The position numbers and the translations under genes are program-made. Below, one piece after another: positions 49,872 through 61,402 of a DNA stretch of 64,000 nucleotides. Position 1 is the first letter of the stretch, and each line of letters starts with the position of its first letter. The stretch is from contig JBBPBK010000082.1 of assembly GCA_039720395.1 (NCBI GenBank), positions 1 to 64,000 on the forward strand. The letters are read 5' to 3'. The stretch comes from Liquidambar formosana. Taxonomy: Eukaryota; Streptophyta; Magnoliopsida; Saxifragales; Altingiaceae. The notes under the pieces were generated by a model. The model saw only the letters and a program-made list of their open reading frames with translations, ran no database searches and had not been told where the DNA came from.

Positions 49872-52800
49872 TCCCACGAGTCTTCGATGACTCTAATTGA
49901 GTATAGTGAGCGTTGTGAACTCTGGAGAGCCTCCTATGAATTTTTTTTTGAGTATAGAGCCTCAATGGATGTCTAGGAAGCGTTGTGATGCTCCCACCAG
50001 TCTATGGTGACTCTTGCTGAGTCTACAGAGCGTCATGGACGCTAGAAAGCCCCCTACGATATTTCGGAGCGTATGGAGCTCCTATGAGTCTAGAAAGCGT
50101 AGTGAGGCTTACTCGAGTCTTTGATGACTCTAATTGAGTATAACAAGCGTTGTGAACTCTCGAGAGCCTCCTAAGAATTTTTTTACGTGTATAGAGCCTC
50201 AGTGGATGTCTAGGAAGCGTTATGAGGCTCCCACCAATCAATGGTGACTCTAACTGAGTCTACAGAGCGTCGTGGACTCTAGAAAGCCTCGTACGATATT
50301 TCGGAGCATATGGAGCTCCTATGGGTGTCTAGAAACCGTTGTGATGCTTACTTGAGTCTTTGACGACTCTAATTGAGTATAACAAGCGTTTTGAACTATA
50401 GGGCGCCTCCTAAGAATTTTTTTACGTGTATAGAGCCTCAGTGGGTGGCTGGGAAGCGTTGTGAGGCTCCCACCAGTCTATGGTGACTCTAACTGAGTCT
50501 ATAGAGCTTCGTGGACTCGAGAAAGCTTCCTACGATATTTTGAAGCGTATAGAGCTCCTACGGGTATCTGGAAGCGTTATGAGGCTCCCACGAGTCTTTG
50601 ACGACTCTAATTGGGTTTGGTGAGTGTTGTGAACTCTAGAGAGCCTCCAATGAATTTTTTTTTTTAGGTGTATAAGGCCTCATTGGATGTTTAGTAAGCA
50701 TTGTGGGGCTTCCACGAGTCTACGGCTACTTTTATTATGTCTAGAGGGAATCATGGACTCTTGAAAGCTTGCTACAATTTTTTTTGCAATGTATAGTGCT
50801 CCTATGGGTATCTAGAAAGCGTTATGAGGCTCCCGCGAGTGTTTAATGACTCTAATTGAGTACAGCGAGTGTTGTGAGCTCTAGAGAGCCTCCTATGAAT
50901 TTTTTTACTTGTATTGAACCTCAATGGATGTCTAGGCAGCGTTGTGGGGCACGCACCAGTCTATGGTGACTCTAACTGAGTCTATGGAGAGTCGTGGACT
51001 CTTGAAACCCTCGTACGAAATTTTGGAGCTTATAGACCTCTTACGAGTATCAAGAAAGCGTTATGAGGCTCCCACGAGTGTTTGGCGACTTGAATTGAGG
51101 ATAGTGAGTGTTGTGAACTCTAGAGAGCCACCTATGAATTTTTTTTTTTTTAATGTGCATAGAGCCTCAATGGATGTCTAGGAAGCGTTGTGGGGCTCCC
51201 ACCAGTCTATGGTAAATCTACCTGAGTCTACAGAGCCTCATGGACTCTAGAAAGCCTCCTATGATATTTTGAAGCGTTTAGAGCTCTTATGGTTATCTAA
51301 AAAGCGTTGTGAGGCTCCCACGATTCTTCGATGACTCTAATTGAGCATAGTGAGCGTTGCGAACTCTAGAGAGCCTCCTATGAATTTTTTTTTTAGTATA
51401 GAGCCTCAATGGATGTCTAGGAAGCGTTGTGAGGCTCCAACCAGTCTATGGTGACTCTAACTAAGTCTACAGAGCGTCGTGGACTTTAGGAAGCCTTGTA
51501 CGATATTTCGGAGCATATGGAGCTCCCATGGGTGTCTAGAAAGCGTTGTGATGCTTACTCGAGTCTTTGACGACTCTAATTGAGTATAACAAGCGTCGTG
51601 AACTCTAAAGAGCCTCCTAAGAATTTTTTTACGTGTATAGAGCCTCAGTGGATGTCTAGGAAGCGTTGTGAGGCTCCCACCAATCTATGGCGACTCTAAC
51701 TGAGTCTACAGATCGTCGTGGACCCTAGAAAGCCTCGTACGATATTTCGGAGCGTATAGAGCTCCTATGGGTGTCTAGAAAGCGTTGTGACGCTTACTCG
51801 AGTCTTTGACGACTCTAATTGAGTATAACGAGCGTTTTGAACTATAGGGCGCCTCCTAAGAATTTTTTTACGTGTATAGAGCCTCAGTGGGTGGCTGGGA
51901 AGCGTTGTGAGGCTCCCACCAGTCTATGGTGACTCTAACTGAGTCTATAGAGCGTCGTGGACTCGAGAAAGCTTCTAACAATATTTTGAAGCATATAGAG
52001 CTCCCACGGGTATCTGGAAGCGTTATGAGGCTCCCACGAGTCTTTGACGACTCTAATTGGGTTTAGTGAGTGTTGTGAACTCTAGAGAGCCTCCAATGAA
52101 TTTTTTTTTTTAGGTGTATAAGGCCTCATTGGATGTTTAGAAAGCGTTGTTGGGCTTCCACGTGTCTACGGCTACTTTTATTGTGTCTAGAGGGAAACAT
52201 GGACTCTTGAAAGCCTGCTACAATTTTTTTGCAATGTATAGTGCTCCTATGGGTATCTAGAAAGCGTTATGAGGCTCCCGCGAGTGTTTGATGACTCTAA
52301 TTGAGTATAACGAGTGTTGTGAGCTCTAGAGAGCCTCCTATGAATTTTGTTACGTGTATTGAACCTCAATAGATGTCTAGGCAGCGTTGTGAGGCACCCA
52401 CCAGTCTATGGTGACTCTAACTGAGTCTATGGAGTGTCGTGGACTCTCGAAACCCTCGTACGATATTTTGGAGCGTATAGAGCTCTTATGAGTATCTAGA
52501 AGGCGTTATGAGGCTCCCACGAGTGTTTGGCGACTTGAATTGAGGATAGTGAGTGTTGTGAACTCTAGAGAGCCTCCTATGAATTTTTTTTTTTAATGTG
52601 CATAGAGTCTCAATGGGTGTCTAGGAAGCGTTGTGGGGCTCCCACCAGTCTATGGTAAATCTACCTGAGTCTACAGAGCCTCATGGACTCTAGAAAAGCC
52701 TTCTACGATATTTTGGAGCGTATTGAGCTCTTACGATTATCTAGAAACCGTTGTGAGGCTCCCACGATTCTTTGATGACTCTAATTGAGCACAGTGAGCG

Positions 52801-55800
52801 TTGCGAACTCTAGAGAGCCTCCTATGAATTTTTTTTTGAGTATACAGCCTCAATGGATGTCTAGGAAGCGTTGTGTGGCTCCCACCAGTCTTTGGTGACT
52901 CTAACTGAGTCCACAGAGCGTCGTGGACTCTAGAAAGCCTCCTACGATATTTTGGAGCGTATAGAGCTCCTACGGGTATCTAGAAAGTATTATGAGGCTC
53001 CCACAAGTGTTTGACTGCCATAATTGAGCAGGGCAACAGTTGTGAACTCTAGGGAGCCTCCTATGAATTATTTTTTTAATGTGTATAGAGCCTCAATGGA
53101 TGTCTAGGAAGCGCTGTGGGGTCTATGGTAAATCTACCTGAGTCTACAGAGCGTCATGGACTCTAGAAAGCCTCCTACGATATTTTGGAGCGTATAAAGC
53201 TCTTACGGTTATCTAGAAAGCGTTGTGAGGCTCCCACGAGTCTTCGATGACTCTAATTGAGTGTAGTGAGCGTTGCGAACTCTAGAGAGCCTCCTATGAA
53301 TTTTTTTTTTTAGTATAGAGCCTCAATGGATGTCTAGGAAGCGTTGTGATGCTCCCACCAGTCTATGGTGACTCTTGCTGGGTCTACAGAGCGTCATGGA
53401 CTCTAGAAAGCCTCCTACGGTATTTCGGAGCGTATAGTGCCCCTATGGGTCTAGAAACCGTAGTGAGGCTTACTCGAGTCTTTGATTATTCTAATTGAGT
53501 ATAACAAGCGTTGTGAACTCTAGAGAGCCTTCTAAGAATTTTTTTACGTGTATAGAGCCTCAGTGGATGTCTAGGAAGCGTTGTGAGGCTCCCACCAATC
53601 TATGGTGACTCTAACTGAGTCTACAGAGCGTCGTGGACCCTAGAAAGTCTTGTACGATATTTCGGAGGGTATAGAGCTCCTATGGGTGTCTAGAAAGCGT
53701 TGTGACGCTTACGCGAGTCTTTGACGACTCTACTTGAGTATAACAAGCGTTTTGAACTATAGGGCGCCTCCTAAGAATTTTTTTACGTGTGTAGAGCCTC
53801 AGTGGGTGGCTGGGAAGCGTTGTGAGGCTCCCACCAATCTATGGTGACTCTACCTGAGTCTATAGAGCTTCGTGGACTCGAGAAAGCTTCCTACGATATT
53901 TTGAAGCGTATAGAGCTCCTACGGGTATCTGGAAGCGTTATGAGGCTCCCACGAGTCTTTGACGACTCTAATTGGGTTTAGTGAGTGTTGTGAACTCTAG
54001 AGAGCCTCCAATGAATTTTTTCTTTTAGGTGTATAAGGCCTCATTGGATGTTTAGTAAGCATTGTGGGGCTTCCACGAGTCTACGGCTACTTTTATTATG
54101 TCTAGAGGGAATCATGGACTCTTGAAAGCTTGCTACAATTTTTTTGCAATGTATAGTGCTCCTATGGGTATCTAGAAAGCGTTATGAGGCTCCCGCGAGT
54201 GTTTAATGACTCTAATTGAGTATAGCGAGTGTTGTGAGCTCTAGAGAGCCTCCTATGAATTTTTTTACGTGTATTGAACCTCAATGGATGTCTAGGCAGC
54301 GTTGTGGGGCACGCACCAGTCTATGGTGACTCTAACTGAGTCTATGGAGAGTCGTGGACTCTTGAAACCCTCGTACGAAATTTTGGAGCTTATAGACCTC
54401 TTACGAGTATCAAGAAAGCGTTATGAGGCTCCCACGAGTGTTTGGCGACTTGAATTGAGGATAGTGAGTGTTGTGAACTCTAGAGAGCCACCTATGAATT
54501 TTTTTTTTTTTAATGTGCATAGATCCTCAATGGATGTCTAGGAAGCGTTGTGGGGCTCCCACCAGTCTATGGTAAATCTACCTGAGTCTACAGAGCCTCA
54601 TGGACTCTAGAAAGCCTCCTATGATATTTTGAAGCGTTTAGAGCTCTTATGGTTATCTAAAAAGCGTTGTGAGGCTCCCACGATTCTTCGATGACTCTAA
54701 TTGAGCATAGTGAGCGTTGCGAACTCTAGAGAGCCTCCTATGAATTTTTTTTTTAGTATAGAGCCTCAATGGATGTCTAGGAAGCGTTGTGAGGCTCCCA
54801 CCAGTCTATGGTGACTCTAACTGGGTCTACAGAGCGTCGTGGACTTTAGGAAGCCTTGTACGATATCTCGGAGCATATGGAGCTCCCATGGGTGTCTAGA
54901 AAGCGTTGTGACGCTTACTCGAGTCTTTGACGACTCTAATTGAGTATAACAAGCGTTGTGAACTCTAAAGAGCCTCCTAAGAATTTTTTTACGTGTATAG
55001 AACCTCAGTGGATGTCTAGGAAGCGTTGTGAGGCTCCCACCAATCTATGGTGACTCTAACTGAGTCTACAGATCGTCGTGGACCCTAGAAAGCCTCATAC
55101 GATATTTCGGAGCGTATAGAGCTCCTATGGGTGTCTAGAAAGCGTTGTGACGCTTACTCGAGTCTTTGACGACTCTAATTGAGTATAACGAGCGTTTTGA
55201 ACTATAGGGCGCCTCCTAAGAATTTTTTTACGTGTATAGAGCCTCAGTGGGTGGCTGGGAAGCGTTGTGAGGCTCCCACCAGTCTATGGTGACTCTAACT
55301 GAGTCTATAGAGCGTCGTGGACTCGAGAAAGCTTCTAACAATATTTTGAAGCGTATAGAGCTCCCACGGGTATCTGGAAGCGTTATGAGGCTCCCACGAG
55401 TCTTTGACGACTCTAATTGGGTTTAGTGAGTGTTGTGAACTCTAGAGAGCCTCCAATGAATTTTTTTTTTTAGGTGTATAAGGCCTCATTGGATGTTTAG
55501 AAAGCGTTGTGGGGCTTCCACATGTCTACGGCTACTTTTATTGTGTCTAGAGGGAAACATGGACTCTTGAAAGCCTGCTACAATTTTTTTGCAATGTATA
55601 GTGCTCCTATGGGTATCTAGAAAGCGTTATGAGGCTCCCGCGAGTGTTTGATGACTCTAATTGAGTATAACGAGTGTTGTGAGCTCTAGAGAGCCTCCTA
55701 TGAATTTTGTTACGTGTATTGAACCTCAATAGATGTCTAGGCGGCGTTGTGAGGCACCCACCAGTCTATGGTGACTCTAACTGAGTCTATGGAGTGTCGT

Positions 55801-58800
55801 GGACTCTTGAAACCCTCGTACGATATTTTGGAGCGTATAGAGCTCTTATGAGTATCTAGAAGGCGTTATGAGGCTCCCATGAGTGTTTGGCGACTTGAAT
55901 TGAGGATAGTGAGTGTTGTGAACTCTAGAGAGCCTCCTATGAATTTTTTTTTTTAATGTGCATAGAGCCTCAATGGGTGTCTTGGAAGCGTTGTGGGGCT
56001 CCCACCAGTCTATGGTAAATCTACTTGAGTCTACAGAACCTCATGGACTCTAGAAAAGCCTTCTACGATATTTTGGAGCGTATTGAGCTCTTACGATTAT
56101 CTAGAAAGCGTTGTGAGGCTCCCACGATTCTTCGATGACTCTAATTGAGCACAGTGAACGTTGCGAACTCTAGAGAGCCTCCTATGAATTTTTTTTGAGT
56201 ATACAGCCTCAATGGATGTCTAGGAAGCGTTGTGTGGCTCCCACCAGTCTTTGGTGACTCTAACTGAGTCTACAGAGCGTCGTGGACTCTAGAAAGCCTC
56301 CTACGATATTTTGGAGCGTATAGAGCTCCTACGGGTATCTAGAAAGTATTATGAGGCTCCCACAAGTGTTTGACTGCCATAATTGAGCAGGGCAACAGTT
56401 GTGAACTCTAGGGAGCCTCCTATGAATTATTTTTTTAATGTGTATAGAGCCTCAATGGATGTCTAGGAAGCGCTGTGGGGTCTATGGTAAATCTACCTGA
56501 GTCTACAGAGCGTCGTGGACTCTAGAAAGCCTCCTACGATATTTTGGAGCGTATAAAGCTCTTACGGTTATCTAGAAAGCGTTGTGAGGCTCCCACGAGT
56601 CTTCGATGACTCTAATTGAGTGTAGTGAGCGTTGCGAACTCTAGAGAGCCTCCTATGAATTTTTTTTTTAGTATAGAGCCTCAATGGATGTCTAGGAAGC
56701 GTTGTGATGCTCCCACCAGTCTATGGTGACTCTTGCTGGGTCTACAGAGCGTCATGGACTCTAGAAAGCCTCCTACGGTATTTCGGAGCGTATAGTGCCC
56801 CTATGGGTCTAGAAAGCGTAGTGAGGCTTACTCGAGTCTTTGATGATTCTAATTGAGTATAACAAGCGTTGTGAACTCTAGAGAGCCTTCTAAGAATTTT
56901 TTTACGTGTATAGAGCCTCAGTGGATGTCTAGGAAGCGTTGTGAGGCTCCCACCAATCTATGGTGACTCTAACTGAGTCTACAGAGCGTCGTGGACCCTA
57001 GAAAGTCTTGTACGATATTTCGGAGCGTATAGAGCTCCTATGGTTGTCTAGAAAGCGTTGTGACGCTTACGCGAGTCTTTGACGACTCTACTTGAGTATA
57101 ACAAGCGTTTTGAACTATAGAGCGCCTCCTAAGAATTTTTTTACGTGTGTAGAGCCTCAGTGGGTGGCTGGGAAGCGTTGTGAGGCTCCCACCAGTCTAT
57201 GGTGACTCTAACTGAGTCTACAGAGCGTCGTGGACTCTAGAAAGCTTCCTACAATATTTCGAAGCCTATAGAGCTCCTACGGGTATCTGGAAGCGTTATG
57301 AGGCTCCCACGAGTCTTTGACGACTCTAATTGGGTTTAGTGAGTGTTGTGAACTCTAGAGAGCCTCCAATGAATTTTTTTTTTTTATGTGCATAAGGCCT
57401 CATTGGATGTTTAGAAAGCGTTGTGGGGCTTCCACGAGTCTACGGCTACTTTTATTATGTCTAGAGGGAAACATGGACTCTTGAAAGCTTGCTACAATTT
57501 TTTTGCAATGTATAGTGCTCCTATGGGTATCTAGAAAGCGTTATGAGGCTCCCGCGAGTGTTTGATGACTCTAATTGAGTATAGCGAGTGTTGTGAGCTC
57601 TAGAGAGCCTCCTATGAATTTTTTTTACGTGTATTGAACCTCAATGGATGTCTAGGCAGCGTTGTGAGGCACCCACCAGTCTATGGTGACTCTAACTGAG
57701 TCTATGGAGTGTCGTGGACTCTTGAAACCCTTGTACGATATTTTGGAGCGTATAGAGCTCTTATAAGTATCTAGAAAGCGTTATGAGGCTCCCACTAGTG
57801 TTTGGCGACTTGAATTGAGGATAGTGAGTGTTGTGAACTCTAGAGAGCCTCCTATGAATTTTTTTTTTATTTTAATATGCATTGAGCCTCAGTGGATGTC
57901 TAGGAAGCGTTGTGGGGCTCCCACCAGTCTATGGTAAATCTACCTGAGTCTACAGAGCCTTATGGACTCTATAAAGCCTCCTACGATATTTTGGAGCGTA
58001 TAGAGCTCTTACAGTTATCTAGAAAGCGTTGTGAGGCTCCCACGAGTCTTCGATGACTCTAATTGAGCATAGTGAGCGTTGCGAACTCTAGAGAGCCTCC
58101 TAAGAATTTTTTTTTGAGTATAGAGCCTCAATGGATGTCTAGGAAGCGTTGTGAGGCTCCCACCAGTCTATGGTGACTCTAACTGAGTCTACGGAGCGTC
58201 GTGGACTCTAGAAAGCCTCCTACGATATTTTGGAGCGTGTAGAGCTCCTACGGGTATCTAGAAAGCGTTATGAGGCTCCCACAAGTGTTTGACTGCCATA
58301 ATTGAGCATAGCAACTGTTGTGAACTCTAGGGAGCCTCCTATGAATTATTTTTTTAATGTGTATAGACCCTCAATGGATGTCTAGGAAGCGTTGTGGGGT
58401 CTATGGTAAATCTACCTGAGTCTACAGAGCGTCATGGACTCTAGAAAGCCTCCTACGATATTTTGGAGCGTATAAAGCTCTTACGATTATCAAGAAAGCG
58501 TTGTGAGGCCTCCACGAGTCTTTGATGACTCTAAATGAGTATAGTGAGTGTTGCAAACTCTAGAGAGCCTCCTATGAATTTTTTTTTTAGTATAGAGCCT
58601 CAATGGATGTCTAGGAAGCGTTCTGATGCTCCCACCAGTCTATGGTGACTCTTGCTGACTCTACAGAGCGTCATGGACTCTAGAAAGCCCCCTACGATAT
58701 TTCGGAGCGTATAGAGCTCCTATGGGCCTAGAAAGCGTAGTGAGGCTTACTCGAGTCTTTGATGACTCAAATTGAGTATAACAAGCGTTGTGAACTCTCG

Positions 58801-58842
58801 AGAGCCTCCTAAGAATTTTTTTACGTGTATAGAGCCTTAGTG

Positions 58843-58854
58843 GATGTCTAGGGA
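58843..58854. repeat. Target-site duplication, left copy
   Basis: GATGTCTAGGGA, satellite just before the plus-strand ORF1-only element. The same 12 bases follow its poly(A) at 61,403-61,414. Confidence 0.8.
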
Positions 58855-58882
58855 AGGGGCATTGGACGACTCTGATGGCGTT

Positions 58883-58900
58883 TCTAGTGAGAGAAGTTCT
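58883..58900 (+). promoter_or_regulatory. LINE 5' leader box
   Basis: TCTAGTGAGAGAAGTTCT, 28 nt into the element and about 98 nt upstream of the ATG. It differs at two positions from the box at 49,175-49,192. This supports a shared 5' end between the ORF1-only element and the complete LINE. Confidence 0.5.
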
Positions 58901-58997
58901 GGGTTTTGTTATTCTCCATCATGCTGACTTCTCTTGTTCTTCGTGTGTTTGATTTCTCTATTATTTTCTTAATCTGGTTCATGTTTTTTTATTTATA

Positions 58998-61187
58998 ATG
59001 GGTTATAAAAGTTCTGTTAAGAAGAAAAAGAAGAAAGTTTCACCTAGCCACGGCTGTTCTACTCCTGAATTCTTCCCAGATTTCAAGCTTAGTCCTGGTG
59101 GTGGAGTTGGGTTTACTCTTGAGGATCTTGGAAGCTCTGATGATGATATTCCCGGATCTATTTTGGACTTACATGAAGTTGGCGCTTGTGTTGGTTCAAA
59201 GGGATCGGTTAATAACCATTCACATCAGTACGTTGGCTCTTGTGGAGATAAGATGGCTCCCACTAGTTCTTCACATAGTGCATCCATGGTGGACGAAATG
59301 CTGGAAAATCAAAGCTTGGAGGTGAGTGAGATCCACGCCCCTTACTATACAAGTGGGTCTTGTGAAGTTAATGATGAGGTTTTTGTTCAATCTCATCAAA
59401 ATGGTAGTTTGTGTGGAGTTAAAAAGGATGGGTCCTGTTCATCTCACGGTTCTTCCATGGAGATTTTGCAGCTGGAAAATCCTAACTTGCTAGTGAGTGA
59501 GATCCACACTCCTAGTGGTGCAAGTGGGTCTTGCTCTTTTGACCCAACTTTTGATAAAGCTACTGGTTCAGCTTTGGTTGTACCAAAAGTTGATTTTAAA
59601 GCTGATAAGGCTGTTTTTTATAATGATGGTAAAGCAAGTGGGGCTGGTTTATTTAATGACAAAGTACACCCACTTGGTCAAAGCTTAGTGGAATCCTATG
59701 GGCCTACTTTGGAAGGACATAGTGCCTTGAATGGAGCTAATATGCCTGATCACGTGCCTTCTCTTGGAAATGAAGCTGTTGGAAATTTTGACAAAGGTAT
59801 TTCTGATTTTCCCCCTCTTATCTCTAATTCGGTCACTAGCTTAGCTTGGAATTCTCAAGGTACGTGTTCTAAGTCCAGATTAGATGCATCTCGGGTTAAC
59901 CCAATTATTAGTCCTAATCTCCACAAAACCCAGCCTCCCGTTTGTGCTCCTAACTCCTCTCCTTGGAGCTCTCTATTCGGATCTGTTACTAAGAACAAAG
60001 GAAGTCTCACCTTCTTTAAGCCGAGTAATATCAATGGGAAAATTCTTGTTACACCCCCAGCTGAAGTTGTTAAAAAAGGGAATGAAATTTGGAATGATTG
60101 TCTTGTTGGCCATTTTCTTGATAGGAAGCTCCCTTTCTCTATGGTGAAGAGTTGGGCTGAGAAATTATGGGGTAAGGAAGGTCTGGTGGATGTCATGTCT
60201 ACTAACAGTGGCTTCTTCCTTTTCAGATTTAAAAATGATACTAATTGCATGAGAGTGCTTGACTCTGGCCCTTGGTTCTTTGCGGGAAAGCTTCTCATCC
60301 TTCAAAAGTGGCATGAAGGTTTGCATCTCTCAAAGGTTAAGCTCTCTAAAGTTCCAATTTGGGTGAAGTTCTATAATGTTCCATTGAATCTTTGGACTAA
60401 TGAGGGGCTGAGTTATGTAGCTAGTGCAGTGGGTGTTCCTTTGTACTTGGATGATGCTACTGAATTGAGAAGTAGAATCAATTATGCTCGGGTTTGTGTG
60501 GAGATTTCTGCAGATAATGAAATCCCCAAGGAATTTGATTTGGATCTAGGTAAAGGCAAGATAATCTCTATTGATGTTGAAGTGCCTTGGAAGCCTCCTT
60601 CTTGTGATATTTGTAGAGAGTTTGGGCATTCAGTTAATAGATGCCAAAGGGTTACCAAAAGAATGTGGGTTCCTAAGTCAACAAAGAATGAACAAATTGA
60701 ATCACCAGTAGTTATCCCTTCCTCCCAGCAGGATAAGGATAATAATGCTAGCTCTTCAGAGACAATATCTTCTTCTCCGAAAGCAAATGAACAGCCTAAG
60801 GATGTTTGTGCTACTCTTGGGAGCTCTCCTTTGCCACAGCAGAAGTTGAATGAACCTATGGTTAATGAGAAATCTTCTGAGTGGACGGTTGTAGCCAGAA
60901 AAGGGAGAGATAAAGTAATTTTGTCTCCTAGAATGCATAAGAATGCTACTACCAAGGTTCCTTTGGACGTTTCTAGGAAAGGCATTTTTGTCATGCCTAG
61001 TTCCATCAATTCCGCAACAGCAACCTCAACTAGCAAGATGCAAAATGAGAGTTCAAAGTTTATGGAGAGTGCTCTAGCGAGTTTAAAGCTCAAGCCCAGC
61101 AAATCTTGTATTAAAGATTCTACTAGTAGGCTCCCAATCCGCTCCTCTAAGATCACCATTAAATCCCCTAATCCAACAGGGGGTTGA
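58998..61187 (+). CDS. LINE ORF1 protein, 729 residues, intact (DUF4283-like and CCHC zinc knuckle)
   Basis: A gag-like nucleic-acid-binding protein. The ATG at 58,998 is the first after the leader and the frame is open to TGA at 61,185-61,187. The N-terminus is basic (Lys run, residues 8-13). Residues 74-130 and 131-187 are a tandem repeat with a 57-residue offset (SHQ, SSH.SM, VSEIH.P and SGSC recur). A DUF4283-like domain spans about 345-470, with IWNDCLVGHFLDRKLPF (364-380), GPWFFAG (424-430) and KVPIWVKF (451-458). The CCHC knuckle is C536, C539, H544, C549. A further motif, EWTVVARKGRDK, sits at 628-639. The C-terminus is Ser- and Lys-rich. It is longer than the ORF1 of the nearby LINE (about 636 codons), which is broken. 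An intact frame with no ORF2 suggests either recent insertion or retained function. Domain names are by recognition, not by search. Confidence 0.9.
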   Translation: MGYKSSVKKKKKKVSPSHGCSTPEFFPDFKLSPGGGVGFTLEDLGSSDDDIPGSILDLHEVGACVGSKGSVNNHSHQYVGSCGDKMAPTSSSHSASMVDEMLENQSLEVSEIHAPYYTSGSCEVNDEVFVQSHQNGSLCGVKKDGSCSSHGSSMEILQLENPNLLVSEIHTPSGASGSCSFDPTFDKATGSALVVPKVDFKADKAVFYNDGKASGAGLFNDKVHPLGQSLVESYGPTLEGHSALNGANMPDHVPSLGNEAVGNFDKGISDFPPLISNSVTSLAWNSQGTCSKSRLDASRVNPIISPNLHKTQPPVCAPNSSPWSSLFGSVTKNKGSLTFFKPSNINGKILVTPPAEVVKKGNEIWNDCLVGHFLDRKLPFSMVKSWAEKLWGKEGLVDVMSTNSGFFLFRFKNDTNCMRVLDSGPWFFAGKLLILQKWHEGLHLSKVKLSKVPIWVKFYNVPLNLWTNEGLSYVASAVGVPLYLDDATELRSRINYARVCVEISADNEIPKEFDLDLGKGKIISIDVEVPWKPPSCDICREFGHSVNRCQRVTKRMWVPKSTKNEQIESPVVIPSSQQDKDNNASSSETISSSPKANEQPKDVCATLGSSPLPQQKLNEPMVNEKSSEWTVVARKGRDKVILSPRMHKNATTKVPLDVSRKGIFVMPSSINSATATSTSKMQNESSKFMESALASLKLKPSKSCIKDSTSRLPIRSSKITIKSPNPTGG

Positions 61188-61381
61188 TTGGTCGCTTTAG
61201 TTTTTGTTTTGGCCTCCTCTCGGGGTGTGAGAGTTTCTTTTTCTTGTTTTGTTTTCCTCAGGTTGTGAGGGCTTGTTTTGTTTCATAGGTAGCTCCTTTT
61301 GGGAGTTTGCTGCCCTTTGAGGGCTTGTTTTTGCTCTTCATGTATATCTTGGTTTTTTGGAATATACTTACTCACTTATCC
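61188..61381 (+). other. 3' UTR of the ORF1-only element
   Basis: T- and G-rich, non-coding, with no endonuclease or RT motif in any frame that I can see. Its last bases, GAATATACTTACTCACTTATCC, align with the ends of the other LINEs (ATATACATCTAACTTATCC, ATATTCATTCTCACTTACC). The rest does not obviously match them. Confidence 0.7.
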
Positions 61382-61402
61382 AAAAAAAAAAAAAAAAAAA
61401 AA

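Larger units (their letters stand above)
49213..58854. repeat. Satellite higher-order repeat array 3 (right part), unit of 3,360 bp
   Basis: The first 16 bases are the right TSD of the LINE. The stretch at 50,942-51,181 recurs at 54,302-54,541, exactly 3,360 bp apart and nearly identical. GAGGCACCCACC (or a one-base variant) lies at about 50,948, 52,390, 54,308, 55,750 and 57,670, so the unit is two sub-blocks of about 1,442 and 1,918 bp. The left part of array 3 has almost the same total period but is subdivided differently (about 1,450 + 1,190 + 721). A 21-bp LINE remnant interrupts at 49,851. I see no genes. Confidence 0.88.
58855..61402 (+). mobile_element. ORF1-only 'half-LINE', about 2.5 kb, with both LINE ends
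   Basis: A plus-strand element with a leader of about 143 nt containing the LINE 5' box, one long ORF1, a 3' UTR of about 195 nt that ends ACTCACTTATCC, and a tail of 21 A (61,382-61,402). A 12-bp TSD of satellite flanks it. It has no endonuclease or RT sequence, yet carries the same 5' box and 3' terminal sequence as the ORF2-bearing LINEs nearby. That points to a non-autonomous derivative moved by their enzyme. It recalls the HAL1 half-LINEs of mammals. It is not a simple 5' truncation, because the 5' end is present and the middle is absent. Confidence 0.88.

Noticed and set aside
60482..61159. Minus-strand frame of 225 codons
   Set aside because: It is antisense to the intact ORF1 of the half-LINE and has no recognisable domain.
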